From: AP-15 sp963797115
GTDB lineage: Bacteria; Pseudomonadota; Alphaproteobacteria; ATCC43930; CGMCC-115725
Direction of reading: 5' to 3'
Length of the DNA stretch: 64,000 nucleotides
NCBI GenBank assembly: GCA_963797115.1
Contig: CAWCOH010000004.1
Span: 1-64,000 of the forward strand
Shown here: positions 25,942-34,707 of the stretch, piece by piece
How the letters are laid out: each line of letters starts with the position of its first letter
Position numbering within the stretch: position 1 is the first letter of the stretch
Notes under the pieces: model-generated
Told to the model about the DNA's origin: nothing
Database searches by the model: none
Seen by the model: the letters and a program-made list of their open reading frames with translations, nothing else
Position numbers and translations under genes: made by a program

Positions 25942-28152
25942 TCATGAGATAGGATCGAAGAGGTCGGGGTGTCGGCCTATCACTTTGATGCGCAGGCCTT
26001 TTTGTTTGCCGCGCATGACATGGACGGCGGCGAGTTCGCCGCGCTTGACACGCTGCAATACGGTCTGGCGCGAGACGCCGAGCACGCGCATTGCCTCGCG
26101 CATCGGCAGGAAGTCCTCGCCGGCATCACCGTTGAAGCGATCCTGGAGATCTTTGGTGAGGCGGATACGCCAAGGGGCGCCGGGTGTCGGCTGCTCGCCG
26201 GCAATAATGCCGTCATTGAGCAAGCGATGGATGGTCGATGGGGCGACGCCAAACACGACAGCGGCCTTCTTGATCGTCAGTAGTTCGCCCTCCGGTGCAC
26301 AGGCCGTCGGCTTGAAGCAAGGAATACCCCAGTGGCGGCGCAGGTTGCCGACGCGGCCGGCGGTGAAGCGATGACCATATGCCGTGGCCCGCTCCTGCCG
26401 ATTGAGGATGCCGGCGATCACACCATCGGGGTAATGGGCCGCGAGCCGGCGCAGCAGCGCGATCGTGTCCTCGTCGGTGCGGACGGTGGCCGGCCGCGAG
26501 CGCGGCAGAGTGAGGTCGACCTCGTTGAGCGCGCCGCCCTTCCAGCGCAGCGCGAGATGGGCGGCCGCCTTGTCGCGATCGACCTTGATCGTGACGTCTT
26601 CGATGAGGGTGCGTAGCAGCTCCTTCCTGTCGCGCGGCGTGGTCGTTGGCGCGTTCCAGACGGCGGCGAGATCGGGTCCGAGTGCGAGGAGACGATCGCG
26701 CTCGGCCTGCGAGATCACCCGCGGCCTCTCTTTTTCGCGGCGTTCCAGCTCGAGCTTGGCCGTCTCAAGTCCGCGCAGGCGCTCCTCCCAGTCGCGTTCG
26801 AGGCCGCGCGCCACCAGCCGGTTGTCGGGATCGACAGCGCGATAGCGGCGCTCGGCGCGTTGCGCTTCGTAATTGGCTCGCTCGACCCCGAGCCGCCACT
26901 GCTTCAAAGCGGCTTCGCGTTCGGCTTCCAGCCGCTCAGCGGCGGCAAGGGTGGCGGCAAGTCCAGCCGGCTCCAAGGCAGCGACGAAGGTCCGAGTGAC
27001 GGCCTCGTCGATCTGGATACCGCCGATATTGAGGCAATAGACGCCGCGGTTCTCGACGAGAACCTTGCCCGGGCAGTGGTAACCTGGCGAGGCGTTGCGA
27101 CCACGATAGTGGGTGTGCAGACGGCGACCGCAATGGCCACAGCGGGCCAGCCCTTGCAGAAGTGCGCCGCCCTCCCTCACGGCGCCGCCCGCCTGGTGCG
27201 GTCCAGGCTTTGTATTGCGGGCGATGCGTTCCTGGTTTGCCTCATAGGTCTGCCAGTCAATGAACCCCGGATGATGCTCCGGAATCAGCACCTGCCATTC
27301 GGCGCGCGGGAGGTGTCGCACGCGCTTCTTGCGCCCGCCGGTGGCATCGAGGACGATCTCGTGGCGGGTTCTGCCATAGACGTAAGCGCCGGCGTAGACG
27401 GGGTTGGTGAGCACCTGGTGGATGGCGGTGTAGCTCGCCTCGACCCATCGGATCTCGCCGCCTTGATGCATCTGCAGCGGGAATTTGAGCCCCTCCGAGC
27501 GGGACCACAGCCACACGCGCCGGGCCGAGCCGGTCTCGGCGAATTGGGTAAAGACCTGGCGGATGGCGGTGCAGACGGCTTCATCAGGGTGAAAACAAAC
27601 CTCGCCCTCCTCCTCGCCCCAGACAAAGCCGACGGGCAGGCCGCGCCGGAGTTCGCCGCGCGCCGCCTTGTTGCGAATGCCGCCATTGAGGCGGGCGCGC
27701 AATATGTGCAACTCTGCTTCGCTCATGGTGCCCTTCAACCCTAGCAACAACCGGTCATTGAACACCGCCGGGTGATAGAGGCCGTCGCCATCGCCGATCA
27801 GCGTGTCGGTGAGGCCGGCGAGATCGATGAGGCGGTACCATTCGGCATTGTTGCGGGCCAAGCGCGAGACTTCCAGACCGAGCACGAGGCCGACACGGGC
27901 GAGCGCCACCTCGGCAGTGAGCCGGGCAAAGCCGGAGCGGGTCGCGGTTCCGCCGCCAGACAGGCCCAGGTCTTCATCAATGACGACGATCCGTTCGGCG
28001 GGCCAGCCGAGCTCGCGGGCCTTGCTGGCGAGCGCGTATTGCCGCTCAGTCGATTCGCGATTGTGCTCGACTTGAGCGGCGCTCGACTGACGCAGATAGA
28101 CGACGGCGTGGCGCGCGAGATGGCTCGCCGTGATTTTGGCGCTCTCATTCAT
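25942..28152 (-). CDS. Large serine recombinase with C-terminal excisionase-like helix-turn-helix domains
   Basis: A ~736-aa recombinase. The resolvase/invertase catalytic domain begins VVYLRQSSAAQVEHNRESTERQY, with the nucleophile Ser in RQSS. The core follows (LGLEVSRLARNNAEW, then GTMSEAELHILRARL), then the Recombinase domain and a zinc ribbon with LARCGHCGRRLHTHYRGR and YHC. A coiled-coil stretch rich in Glu and Arg comes next. Unusually, the last ~150 residues hold two helix-turn-helix units, LTIKKAAVVFGVAPSTIHRL and LPMREAMRVLGVSRQTVLQR, like MerR/excisionase DNA-binding modules. The ATG at 28152 overlaps the stop of the upstream small gene. It would cut and join DNA at the TT crossover that flanks the unit. 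Confidence 0.88.
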   Translation of the reverse strand: MNESAKITASHLARHAVVYLRQSSAAQVEHNRESTERQYALASKARELGWPAERIVVIDEDLGLSGGGTATRSGFARLTAEVALARVGLVLGLEVSRLARNNAEWYRLIDLAGLTDTLIGDGDGLYHPAVFNDRLLLGLKGTMSEAELHILRARLNGGIRNKAARGELRRGLPVGFVWGEEEGEVCFHPDEAVCTAIRQVFTQFAETGSARRVWLWSRSEGLKFPLQMHQGGEIRWVEASYTAIHQVLTNPVYAGAYVYGRTRHEIVLDATGGRKKRVRHLPRAEWQVLIPEHHPGFIDWQTYEANQERIARNTKPGPHQAGGAVREGGALLQGLARCGHCGRRLHTHYRGRNASPGYHCPGKVLVENRGVYCLNIGGIQIDEAVTRTFVAALEPAGLAATLAAAERLEAEREAALKQWRLGVERANYEAQRAERRYRAVDPDNRLVARGLERDWEERLRGLETAKLELERREKERPRVISQAERDRLLALGPDLAAVWNAPTTTPRDRKELLRTLIEDVTIKVDRDKAAAHLALRWKGGALNEVDLTLPRSRPATVRTDEDTIALLRRLAAHYPDGVIAGILNRQERATAYGHRFTAGRVGNLRRHWGIPCFKPTACAPEGELLTIKKAAVVFGVAPSTIHRLLNDGIIAGEQPTPGAPWRIRLTKDLQDRFNGDAGEDFLPMREAMRVLGVSRQTVLQRVKRGELAAVHVMRGKQKGLRIKVIGRHPDLFDPIS

Positions 28153-28327
28153 GGCTCGCCTCGTTAGCTGCCGCCACCAGCATGCGGGCAATCAGGCGCG
28201 CCAGGATCTCGAGCGCAGCGCAGCGCGCGGGCTCGTCGAGCTGTTCCCAGAGGCTCGGTGCGAGGCTCTCCCAAGGAGGACCCCCCGGTGGATCGGGCGG
28301 GTCGAAAAAAGCCAGGTTCAGTTGCAC
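28145..28327 (-). CDS. Small conserved-looking protein upstream of the recombinase (~60 aa)
   Basis: The peptide begins at a GTG at 28327 as MQLNLAFFDPPDPPGGPPWE and ends LIARMLVAAANEASHE. It has a proline-rich start and a helical C-terminal half (LWEQLDEPARCAALEILARL). The stop overlaps the recombinase start (ATGAATGA) and the start overlaps the stop of the gene before it, a sign of translational coupling. I do not recognise a named family. Its tight packing with the recombinase suggests an accessory or directionality factor, by inference only. An upstream ATG at 28456 is in frame but would overlap most of the neighbour. Confidence 0.6.
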   Translation of the reverse strand: MQLNLAFFDPPDPPGGPPWESLAPSLWEQLDEPARCAALEILARLIARMLVAAANEASHE

Positions 28328-28632
28328 GACGGCTCCCCTTCTGTGGCGGTGCCGACCCCGATCGATCGGCCGCGGAGAGCGTCGACGAGATGGCGCAACT
28401 GAAGCAAATCGCCAAGGCTGCCCAGAGCACGCGAGCCAACGTTGGCTTCCCGGCACGCGCGCACGCCGCCACCAAGACCCTCGTCCCAGTCAGTCCACTG
28501 GGCCGGGATCAGCGCGCGACTGCCGTCGGGGAGGCACGCCAGCACGAACAGAACACCGCGGCGGCGGATACTGCCGATGACGGCGAGCGCGCAGCCCTCA
28601 AAGGGATGGCGCTCGCGCGTGATAATTACCGA
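28318..28632 (-). CDS. DUF5372-like small protein, start unclear
   Basis: The frame reads VIITREHPFEG-like sequence (RERHPFEGCALAVIGSIRRR), then LACLPDGSRALIPAQWTDWD and LGDLLQLRHLVDALRGRS. The pattern of HPF, a central DGS and IPAxWTD resembles DUF5372 proteins often seen beside recombinases in rhizobia, though I assign this from memory. The first GTG in frame is at 28545, inside the conserved region, and upstream no ATG, GTG or TTG occurs before the element edge at 28673. Either a rare start such as the ATT near 28626 is used, or the 5' end was lost. Its stop overlaps the start of the next gene. Confidence 0.5.
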   Translation of the reverse strand, partial: SVIITRERHPFEGCALAVIGSIRRRGVLFVLACLPDGSRALIPAQWTDWDEGLGGGVRACREANVGSRALGSLGDLLQLRHLVDALRGRSIGVGTATEGEPSCN

Positions 28633-29491
28633 ATCGGGAAAATCCCGGTGATGGGTAGTCTGTCGCCCCTTCTTTCGACACGATCCCGCATCAGGAACTG
28701 ATGCGGTCGGTGGCGGTGCGCATTGTCGACCGGCATGTGCTGCGGCTGATCAAGCTGTGGCTCAAAGCGCCGGTTGAGGAGCGCGATGACGACGGGACGC
28801 GGCGCATGACGGGGGGTAAGAACAGCAAGCAGGGAACGCCGCAAGGCGGCGTGATCAGCCCACTGCTCGCCAACCTGTACATGAACCGCTTCCTCAAGCA
28901 TTGGCGTGGCACCGGGAGAGGGGAGATCTACCGAGCACACGTCGTCTCCTATGCCGACGACTTCGTCATCCTCAGCCGCGGGCACGCAGCCGGGGCGCTG
29001 GCGTGGACGGGCCGGGTGATGGCCAAGCTCGGGCTCGTCCTCAACGAGACGAAGACCACGATCCGGGATGCCCGGCGCGAACGCTTCGACTTTCTTGGCT
29101 ACAGCTTTGGCCCGCACCATTACCGGAAGGACGGCCATTGGTACTTGGGGGCGAGCCCGTCGGCGAAGAGTGTGCTGCGGCTCAAGGCCAAGGTCAGCGA
29201 CATCCTGGTCCCCGGCAACATCGGCGCCTGGCCCGACGTGCGTGACCGGCTCAATCGCTTGCTGCGCGGCTGGAGCACGTACTTCGGCTACGGCACCCGG
29301 CTGCCGGCGTACCGGGCGGTGGACAACCATGTCTACGACCGCGTCCGACACTTCCTGGTTCGACGACACAAGGTGCCCTCGCACGGCACCCGCCGCTTCC
29401 CGCGGGAGGCGGTGTTTGGCGCGCTCGGAGTATTGCACCTCCGGCGCGTCCATTTGGGACCGCCGCCGTGGGCCTCGCAATGAAGCCCGTC

Positions 29492-29529
<38 letters not shown>

Positions 29530-29586
29530 TGAGCGGGGACGGGAAACGGGGCGGCACGCCGCTACCGCGCTCGTCCTCGACTCTAC

Positions 29587-29941
29587 TACCGGCCCCTTTG
29601 AGAATTCCGGGCTAAGCGCGACCGTGACCGATGAACGCATCTTTGCGGCGATCGGGCGTGGCGCGGTCATCTGGGCCATCGAGGCGGAGCAGCCGCACAA
29701 CGACGTTATGAAGCGCCGCTCCGATCTCGCGGAATTTCGGCGGCTGGTTCGCTCCACCCTTAACGCGATCAAAGCCGCGCACGGGGAGCGCGCGACCATC
29801 AATCTCTTCCCGGCCCTGCCCGTCTCCGCTGCCGTCGAACTCGGCAGGGTCTGGATGCCGAAAGCCGATCTCCCGCTCGTAATCTACGACCAGAACCGAA
29901 AGCTGAACGGTTTCAGCCCCGCGCTTGCTATCGGGGTTTAG
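29587..29941 (+). pseudogene. SAVED-domain CBASS effector, C-terminal fragment
   Basis: Directly after the intron 3' end an open frame gives ~118 residues that match the end of SAVED domains: LSATVTDERIFAAIGRGAVI, QPHNDVMKRRSDLAEFRRLV, INLFPALPVSAAVELGRVWM and PKADLPLVIYDQNRKL, closing with GFSPALAIGV. SAVED domains bind the cyclic oligonucleotide made by the CD-NTase and activate a linked effector domain. The N-terminal effector and most of the sensor are missing, so the effector type cannot be told. It is on the same strand as the CD-NTase fragment 4.2 kb upstream. An ATG-initiated frame begins inside the intron but is not a real gene. Confidence 0.8.
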
Positions 29942-30543
29942 CCCTCGCCGGCGATCGCCCCCTAAACGCCACCCAAGTCGAGTTTCCTTGCGTGTCGTTT
30001 CGCTCGCGATCGAGCCCCGGACCCATGCGCTTGGCCTTCGACGAGATTAGGCTTGGTGGGTCCGACCGGCACCTGGTCGGGGCCCGGCCCACGGCCCCCT
30101 GAGTCCGCTGAGGGCAGAAGCGGCCCGTAACATCGTTTCCGGGCCGTATATTTTGCCGACCGCAAAATTGCCATATCCGCGTTATATGACACGCGGCATG
30201 ATCGCATTGATCTTAGACATCGGCATCGGGCTGGCGACATTTGCCGCCTTGGCTGCCGCATTTTTTAGGAAGCCGGAAGCGGGGTTGCGGGCTCGTAACC
30301 GGGCTAGGGGGTCGGTCGTTGCCATTCCCTGCCAAGTCCCTGCCGGACCCCGCGACAGGGGAAATATTTTCCCGGTTCACGGCGCCGGAGATTTAGCACA
30401 AGCTATTGATTACATTCGTGATTATCGGAAACACCGGACCGATTTCGGCGTTGAAACAAAAATTCTCCCTGATCTCAGGGAGGCGAGGCCGCCGCAGCGT
30501 TCCGACGGCAACCTTGGGTCCCCGCCTGCGCGGGGATGGCGCC
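29942..30543. other. Region with no supported gene (~600 bp)
   Basis: A frame from an ATG at 30187 starts MTRGMIALILDIGIGLATFA with one hydrophobic segment, but it continues through a repeat near 30518-30540, so it is not convincing. A short GC hairpin CCGACCGGCACCTGGTCGG is at 30062-30080; it could be a weak terminator for the CBASS remnant but lacks a T tract. Confidence 0.3.
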
Positions 30544-30825
30544 TTAGTGTGATTCGGTCGCTGTCGTCGGGTCGATCATCCGGCGGACTTCGGTGACCTT
30601 GTCGGCAGGAAACCCGCTGCGCCGGGCGTGCTCGTGAATGAGCGCCTCGTCCTTGGCGAGATAAACGCAAAATGTCTTGTCGGCGGCGACGTAGCTCTCG
30701 ACCCATTGGATGTCGGGACCGAGTTCCCTCAAGGTCGCGTTCGACTTTTGCGACGCCTCGCGCAGGGCCTGCCGTTCAGCGCTGCCGATCGCCGGCAGTT
30801 CGCGTTCGATGATGAACTTGCGCAT
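30544..30825 (-). CDS. DUF4242 domain protein
   Basis: A 93-aa protein starting MRKFIIERELPAIGSAERQA. The pattern of an N-terminal beta strand, SQKSNATLRELGPDIQWVES, VAADKTFCVYLAKDEALIHE and HARRSGFPADKVTEVRRMID matches DUF4242, a ferredoxin-like fold; one characterised member (SCO4226) binds nickel. The length is normal. It stands alone on the minus strand with its own start codon at 30825. The function here is unknown. Confidence 0.78.
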   Translation of the reverse strand: MRKFIIERELPAIGSAERQALREASQKSNATLRELGPDIQWVESYVAADKTFCVYLAKDEALIHEHARRSGFPADKVTEVRRMIDPTTATESH

Positions 30826-31027
30826 GGACTTTCCTTCCGGAGATGGCGGTCAAAAGGCGATATGTGTATCCGCCCGGTGGACTTGGGCGGGAATCTCGCC
30901 GCAGCCGATGCTATCGCGGTCGTGTTGCTTCCGACAGCGAAAATCTCAAGCTGAAGGGCAAGCGAGAACTGGGCTGCTCGGCGTTTGGTCTAGCCCCCCT
31001 GCAACCTGCCGTGCGATCGGGATCGCG

Positions 31028-31420
31028 CTACGCGGCGTTCCGCCTTACGGCAGCGACCGGTTGCGCCGCGCCGGCACACAGTGCCACCGCATCGACGACG
31101 CACTGCAAGTCTGCGAAACGGAAGGGTTTGTCGAGGAGTGGCATCGGGCGATCCTGGTCCCCGCTGCCGGGCCGAAACTCGCGGCCGGTCAGAGTGATCA
31201 TAGGAACCCCGCGCGCTGCGCAATCTTCACAGAGGCGTATGCCGTCGCCGTTGCGGAGCACGAGATCCGTGAGCAGGACGTCGATCGATCCGACCGCCAG
31301 GAAAGCAGTCGCTTCGGCACTGTCTTCGCACACAGTCACGGCGTGCCCGCAATCGTTCAGAATGCCGGCAATGAACTCGCGGATCGATCGATCCAACTCT
31401 GCGACAAGGATCTGCGCCAT
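31028..31420 (-). CDS. Receiver-domain (CheY-like) response regulator
   Basis: A ~130-aa single REC domain. MAQILVAELDRSIREFIAGI begins the fold; the phospho-acceptor Asp is in SIDVLLTDLVLRNGDGIRLC, and the conserved Thr and Lys are in VPMITLTGREF and MPLLDKPFRFADL. The first acidic position, usually an Asp pair, reads AELDRS here, so it is partly changed. No output domain follows. The ATG at 31420 is preferred over a longer frame from 31552. No kinase gene is nearby. Confidence 0.75.
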   Translation of the reverse strand: MAQILVAELDRSIREFIAGILNDCGHAVTVCEDSAEATAFLAVGSIDVLLTDLVLRNGDGIRLCEDCAARGVPMITLTGREFRPGSGDQDRPMPLLDKPFRFADLQCVVDAVALCAGAAQPVAAVRRNAA

Positions 31421-31532
31421 GGGCGGTTCTGATCTGATAGAAACCCGGACGAGATGCCATCGGACCCCATATGGCTTAAGAACGAGTGAAGATGGTTGTC
31501 GGGCGTAGAGCGGCGGGAAGCAGGAGATCAGG

Positions 31533-32390
31533 ATGCAGCTTTCGGTCACCAAAAGCGGCGCTGCTTGCGGTGCAGAGATAGGCTTCGATCTCGCGGGTGA
31601 CTTCGACGATGCGACGTTCCGCGAAATCGAACGGGTCTTTCACGATAACATCGTCGTCGTCTTTCGCGGACAGCATCTATCAAATGAGCGGCATATCGAA
31701 TTCAGCCGCCTGCTCGGCGAGCTTGAGATTCACATCGTCAAGAAATATTTGCTCCCCGTATTTCCCGAAATCCTGCTGATCTCGAACATCCGTGACGAGC
31801 GCGGCGAGCACATTGGTTTGGCCGATGCCGGCTTCACTTGGCATTCCGACACCTCCTATCGGCGCCGACCGAGCCGTTGCTCGTTGCTTTATGCGAAGGA
31901 GGTGCCGCAACGCGATGGCCGGCCCCTCGGCGACACGGTCTTCGCCAGCGCGATCGCCGCCTACGAGGCGCTGCCGGAGAGCATGAAGACACGCCTCGCT
32001 GGCCTCAGGGCGATCCACCGCTACGCCGCGCGGCGGCGAGTGGCCGACAGCCCGCGTCCGAAACTCACCCAGGCGCAGGTCGACGAGACCCCCGACATCG
32101 CTCATCCGATTGTGCGCACCCATCCCTATACCGGACGCAAATCACTATACGTCACCGCCGGTGAGTGTGTGGGCATCCAGGGCATGCCGGAGGCCGAAGC
32201 AGTCGATCTGATCGCCGAGCTCGATGCCCATTGCGTGCGCCCCGAGTTTCTTTACCGGCACAAATGGCAAGTCGGCGATCTGCTGATGTGGGACAACACG
32301 GGCTCGATGCACCTGGCGATCTGCGACTACGCGCTTCCGGAGCGGCGCCTGATGCATCGTACCACCGTCATCGGCACGGTTCCGTTCTAG
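31533..32390 (+). CDS. TauD/TfdA-family Fe(II)/2-oxoglutarate dioxygenase
   Basis: A 285-aa dioxygenase. The iron facial triad is visible as His and Asp in FTWHSDTSY and the distal His in ERRLMHRTTV, and the 2-oxoglutarate-binding Arg is probably in the MHRTT segment. GDLLMWDNTGSMHLAICDYA is a typical stretch. Members include taurine, 2,4-D and alkylsulfate dioxygenases, which couple decarboxylation of 2-oxoglutarate to substrate hydroxylation. The ATG at 31533 has an AGGAGATC ribosome-binding stretch. It ends ~235 bp before an IS110 element. Confidence 0.88.
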   Translation: MQLSVTKSGAACGAEIGFDLAGDFDDATFREIERVFHDNIVVVFRGQHLSNERHIEFSRLLGELEIHIVKKYLLPVFPEILLISNIRDERGEHIGLADAGFTWHSDTSYRRRPSRCSLLYAKEVPQRDGRPLGDTVFASAIAAYEALPESMKTRLAGLRAIHRYAARRRVADSPRPKLTQAQVDETPDIAHPIVRTHPYTGRKSLYVTAGECVGIQGMPEAEAVDLIAELDAHCVRPEFLYRHKWQVGDLLMWDNTGSMHLAICDYALPERRLMHRTTVIGTVPF

Positions 32391-32720
32391 TCGCCCACCG
32401 GCGTTGTCGACCCGCAGGAGATGAAACGGGGGCGAATCTAGGTTAGGCTGGGCAGCGTCGTCGGCACAGAGGTCGGTTTTTCCTTGGTGCGGATGAGCCC
32501 GTGTTCTAGTCGGACCCGGAGCCCCTGAGCACCCCAGATTGTCGCCACGGGCCGGCAACGGCCCCGGAGCACGCTTGTTAGATTTCCTCGGCGGGGGTTC
32601 CACGCCGACGCTGTGGGAGGTGGGAGATGGAGGTTCTCTATCCACACTGCGCCGGCCTTGACGTCCATAAGGACACGGTCGTGGCTTGCGTGCGGCACAC
32701 GGTAAACGGTTCGGCCGAGC

Positions 32721-32724
32721 ACGA
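32721..32724. repeat. IS21 target-site duplication ACGA (left copy)
   Basis: ACGA occurs immediately left of the IS21 end at 32725 and again at 34796-34799 on the right. Four bases is within the IS21 range. Removing one copy plus the element restores the IS110 reading frame. Confidence 0.85.
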
Positions 32725-32881
32725 TGTCAACGCCGGTTGAATCCTGACCCACTTTGCTCGATATCGCCGATTGAACCTTGACCCAGTCTCGTTGCTCGAG
32801 GGCTTGTCCCGGTAGTCCACAGGAGGGACCCGCGCGTAGCGAAGTGACCGCCATGAGTCCGACGTAGCGCAGCGCGGGAGG

Positions 32882-33691
32882 TCACTGTGGACCCACCGGG
32901 GCAAGCCATGTTGATGCCGGTGCCGGCGTTTTCAGCAAGCCGGCGCGACGCTTGTCCTTGAGCCGATAGCTCTCGCCCTGGATGCTGACCACGGTCGAAT
33001 GATGCAGCAGCCGGTCGAGCATCGCCGCGGTCAGCACCGGGTCGCCGGCGAAGGCCTGATCCCACGAACCGAAGGTCAGGTTTGAGGTCAGGATCGTCGC
33101 TCCCTTCTCGTAACGCTTGGCGACTACTTGGAAGAACAGGTTGGCCTGTTCGCGCCCCAGCGGCAGGTATCCGATCTCATCGATGATCAAGAGCTTGTAG
33201 ACGCTGACGGTGCGGTGCAGCGCCTCTTTCCAACGACCCTGGCGCTGCGCCGTCTCGAGCGTCATGACCAGATCGGCGGCTGTGGTGAAGCGCACCTTGT
33301 GGCCGCGCTGGGTGGCCAGGTAGCCGAGCGCGATCGCCAGGTGCGTCTTGCCGACACCGGACGGACCGAGGAAGACGACGTTCTCGGCGCGCTCGATAAA
33401 GGCCAGGCCGGCGAGCTCGTGAATCTGGGGGCGCGGTACGCCGCTGGCAAAGCCGAAGTCGAAGCCGTCGAGCGTCTTGATCGTCGGAAAGCCGGCGACC
33501 CGCGCAAACATCTCGCGGGCTCGGGCGCTGCGTGCATCACGCTCGGCCCGCAGCGTCTCTTCAAGGAAGTCGGCGAAGGAGGCCGCTTTCGCCGCCGCGC
33601 TCTGGGCGATGCCGGAATACAGGTTGGGCATCGCGCTCAACCGCAGCTCCTGGCACAGCTCGAGGATGCGCTGATGCTGCAAATCGCTCAT
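32882..33691 (-). CDS. istB: IS21 helper ATPase IstB
   Basis: A 270-aa AAA+/DnaC-like ATPase. Walker A is LGPSGVGKTHLAIALG, Walker B is LLIIDEIGYLPLG, and a sensor stretch is ILTSNLTFGSWDQ. It starts at the ATG at 33691 (MSDLQHQRILELCQEL), overlapping the end of istA by four bases (ATGA). IstB helps the IstA transposase select and capture target DNA. The length is normal for IS21 elements. It has no stops or shifts. Confidence 0.92.
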   Translation of the reverse strand: MSDLQHQRILELCQELRLSAMPNLYSGIAQSAAAKAASFADFLEETLRAERDARSARAREMFARVAGFPTIKTLDGFDFGFASGVPRPQIHELAGLAFIERAENVVFLGPSGVGKTHLAIALGYLATQRGHKVRFTTAADLVMTLETAQRQGRWKEALHRTVSVYKLLIIDEIGYLPLGREQANLFFQVVAKRYEKGATILTSNLTFGSWDQAFAGDPVLTAAMLDRLLHHSTVVSIQGESYRLKDKRRAGLLKTPAPASTWLAPVGPQ

Positions 33692-34707
33692 CGGACGCCG
33701 CCGGCAAACGCGTCGTAAAACGACAGCGGGTGCTGCAGGCCGATGATCGGTGCTGGCACCGGCTTCTGGAGCGAGCGCACGCTGCGCCCGCCATAAGGCG
33801 TTGGCACCGGCTGCAACTGCACTCTCTCGATCGCCAGACGTTCGGCCGGGATCTCGCCGGTGGTGCCGTGCACGCGGACGTTCGCCACCTCGCGCAGCCA
33901 TCGGCCGACCGTCAGGTTCGCGGTCTCGCGGTCGACGATCAGGCCCTCCTGCGCCAGCCGGCTGGCCAGCGGCACGTAGAAGCTGTGCCGCAGATAGCGG
34001 ATGAACCGCTCGACCTTGCCTTTGGTCTGTGCCCGATACGGCGCGCACAGCCGCGGCCGGAAACCGCAATGACGGGCGAAGTCGAGAAACCCAGGATGGA
34101 AACGGTGGCGACCGCGACCGTAGCCGTGCCGCTCCAGCACGATGGTGCGCATGTTGTCATAAAGCACCTCGCGCGGCGTGCCGCCGAACGCCAAAAAAGC
34201 ATTCTCGTGCGCGTCGATCAACGTCTCGACCCGCTCGTCGGTGACGAACTCGACATAGGCGGCCCGGCTCCAGCCCAGCGTCGCGACGAATACCGAGAGC
34301 CGGTTGCTGCCGCGCCGAATGACCGCCCAGTCCACCTGCATCTGCTCGCCTGGGCCCGTCTCGAATCGGATCACTGGCTCGACCGCCTGTTGCGGCCGCA
34401 GCGACGCGACGAACAGCTTCAGCATCGTGTAACCGCCGGAATAGCCGTGCTCGCGCAGCTCCATTAGCAGCACACTCGCTGGTATCCACTCCGGCGCCGC
34501 CGAGCCCAACCGCTCCGCGACATAGGCCTTGAACGGGTCGAGCTTGGCCGACCGAGGCGGACGCGGCTTGTAGCGTGCCGCTTCCTCGTCGCGCAGATAG
34601 CGCCGCACCGTGTTGCGTGCGACCCCCGTTTCCCGCGCGATCTCGCGGATGCTCTTGCCGTGCCGATGCAATACCCGGATCTCCAATGCCGCCTCCACTC
34701 CCACCAT
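33688..34707 (-). CDS. istA: IS21 transposase IstA
   Basis: A 339-aa DDE transposase. The N-terminal helix-turn-helix reads GKSIREIARETGVARNTVRR. The DDE core has Asp in EQMQVDWAVIRR, Asp in EVLYDNMRTIVLE, and Glu in KGKVERFIRYLRHSF. The C-terminal part is the Mu-C-like region. It is somewhat shorter than the longer IstA proteins but complete for this subgroup. It begins at the ATG at 34707 and its stop overlaps the istB start. Confidence 0.92.
   Translation of the reverse strand: MVGVEAALEIRVLHRHGKSIREIARETGVARNTVRRYLRDEEAARYKPRPPRSAKLDPFKAYVAERLGSAAPEWIPASVLLMELREHGYSGGYTMLKLFVASLRPQQAVEPVIRFETGPGEQMQVDWAVIRRGSNRLSVFVATLGWSRAAYVEFVTDERVETLIDAHENAFLAFGGTPREVLYDNMRTIVLERHGYGRGRHRFHPGFLDFARHCGFRPRLCAPYRAQTKGKVERFIRYLRHSFYVPLASRLAQEGLIVDRETANLTVGRWLREVANVRVHGTTGEIPAERLAIERVQLQPVPTPYGGRSVRSLQKPVPAPIIGLQHPLSFYDAFAGGVR

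Larger units (their letters stand above)
25915..28673 (-). mobile_element. Three-gene serine-recombinase mobile unit (2759 bp) inserted in the intron RT
   Basis: The uninterrupted RT sequence in copy B is GTCGAAGTACTTCGACA. On the left of this unit the host reads GTCGAAGTACTT, on the right TTCGACACG, so only TT is present at both edges (25913-25914 and 28674-28675). A two-base shared crossover is the hallmark of serine-recombinase insertion. The target lies inside an 18-bp perfect palindrome, TGTCGAAGTACTTCGACA. The unit encodes, on the minus strand, a DUF5372-like protein, a ~60-aa protein and a large serine recombinase, all overlapping. No transposase of another type and no terminal inverted repeats were seen. 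Confidence 0.82.
25400..29483 (+). pseudogene. ltrA: Group II intron reverse transcriptase, split by insertion (copy C)
   Basis: The N-terminal part (ATG at 25400, SLTTPESIRTLQRKLYCKAK to DADLSKY) ends at 25914 where foreign sequence adds LEDTA and a stop. The C-terminal part resumes at 28674 with FDTIPHQELMRSV and ends at 29483 with the same maturase region as copy A. Joining 25914 to 28676 restores the frame exactly as in copy B, so the RT was intact before the recombinase unit entered. The break falls in the RT domain next to the conserved DLSKYFD motif. Confidence 0.88.

Noticed and set aside
30153..30596. Hypothetical 147-aa membrane-like ORF
   Set aside because: One hydrophobic segment is present, but the frame runs through a repeat and has no conserved-looking second half.
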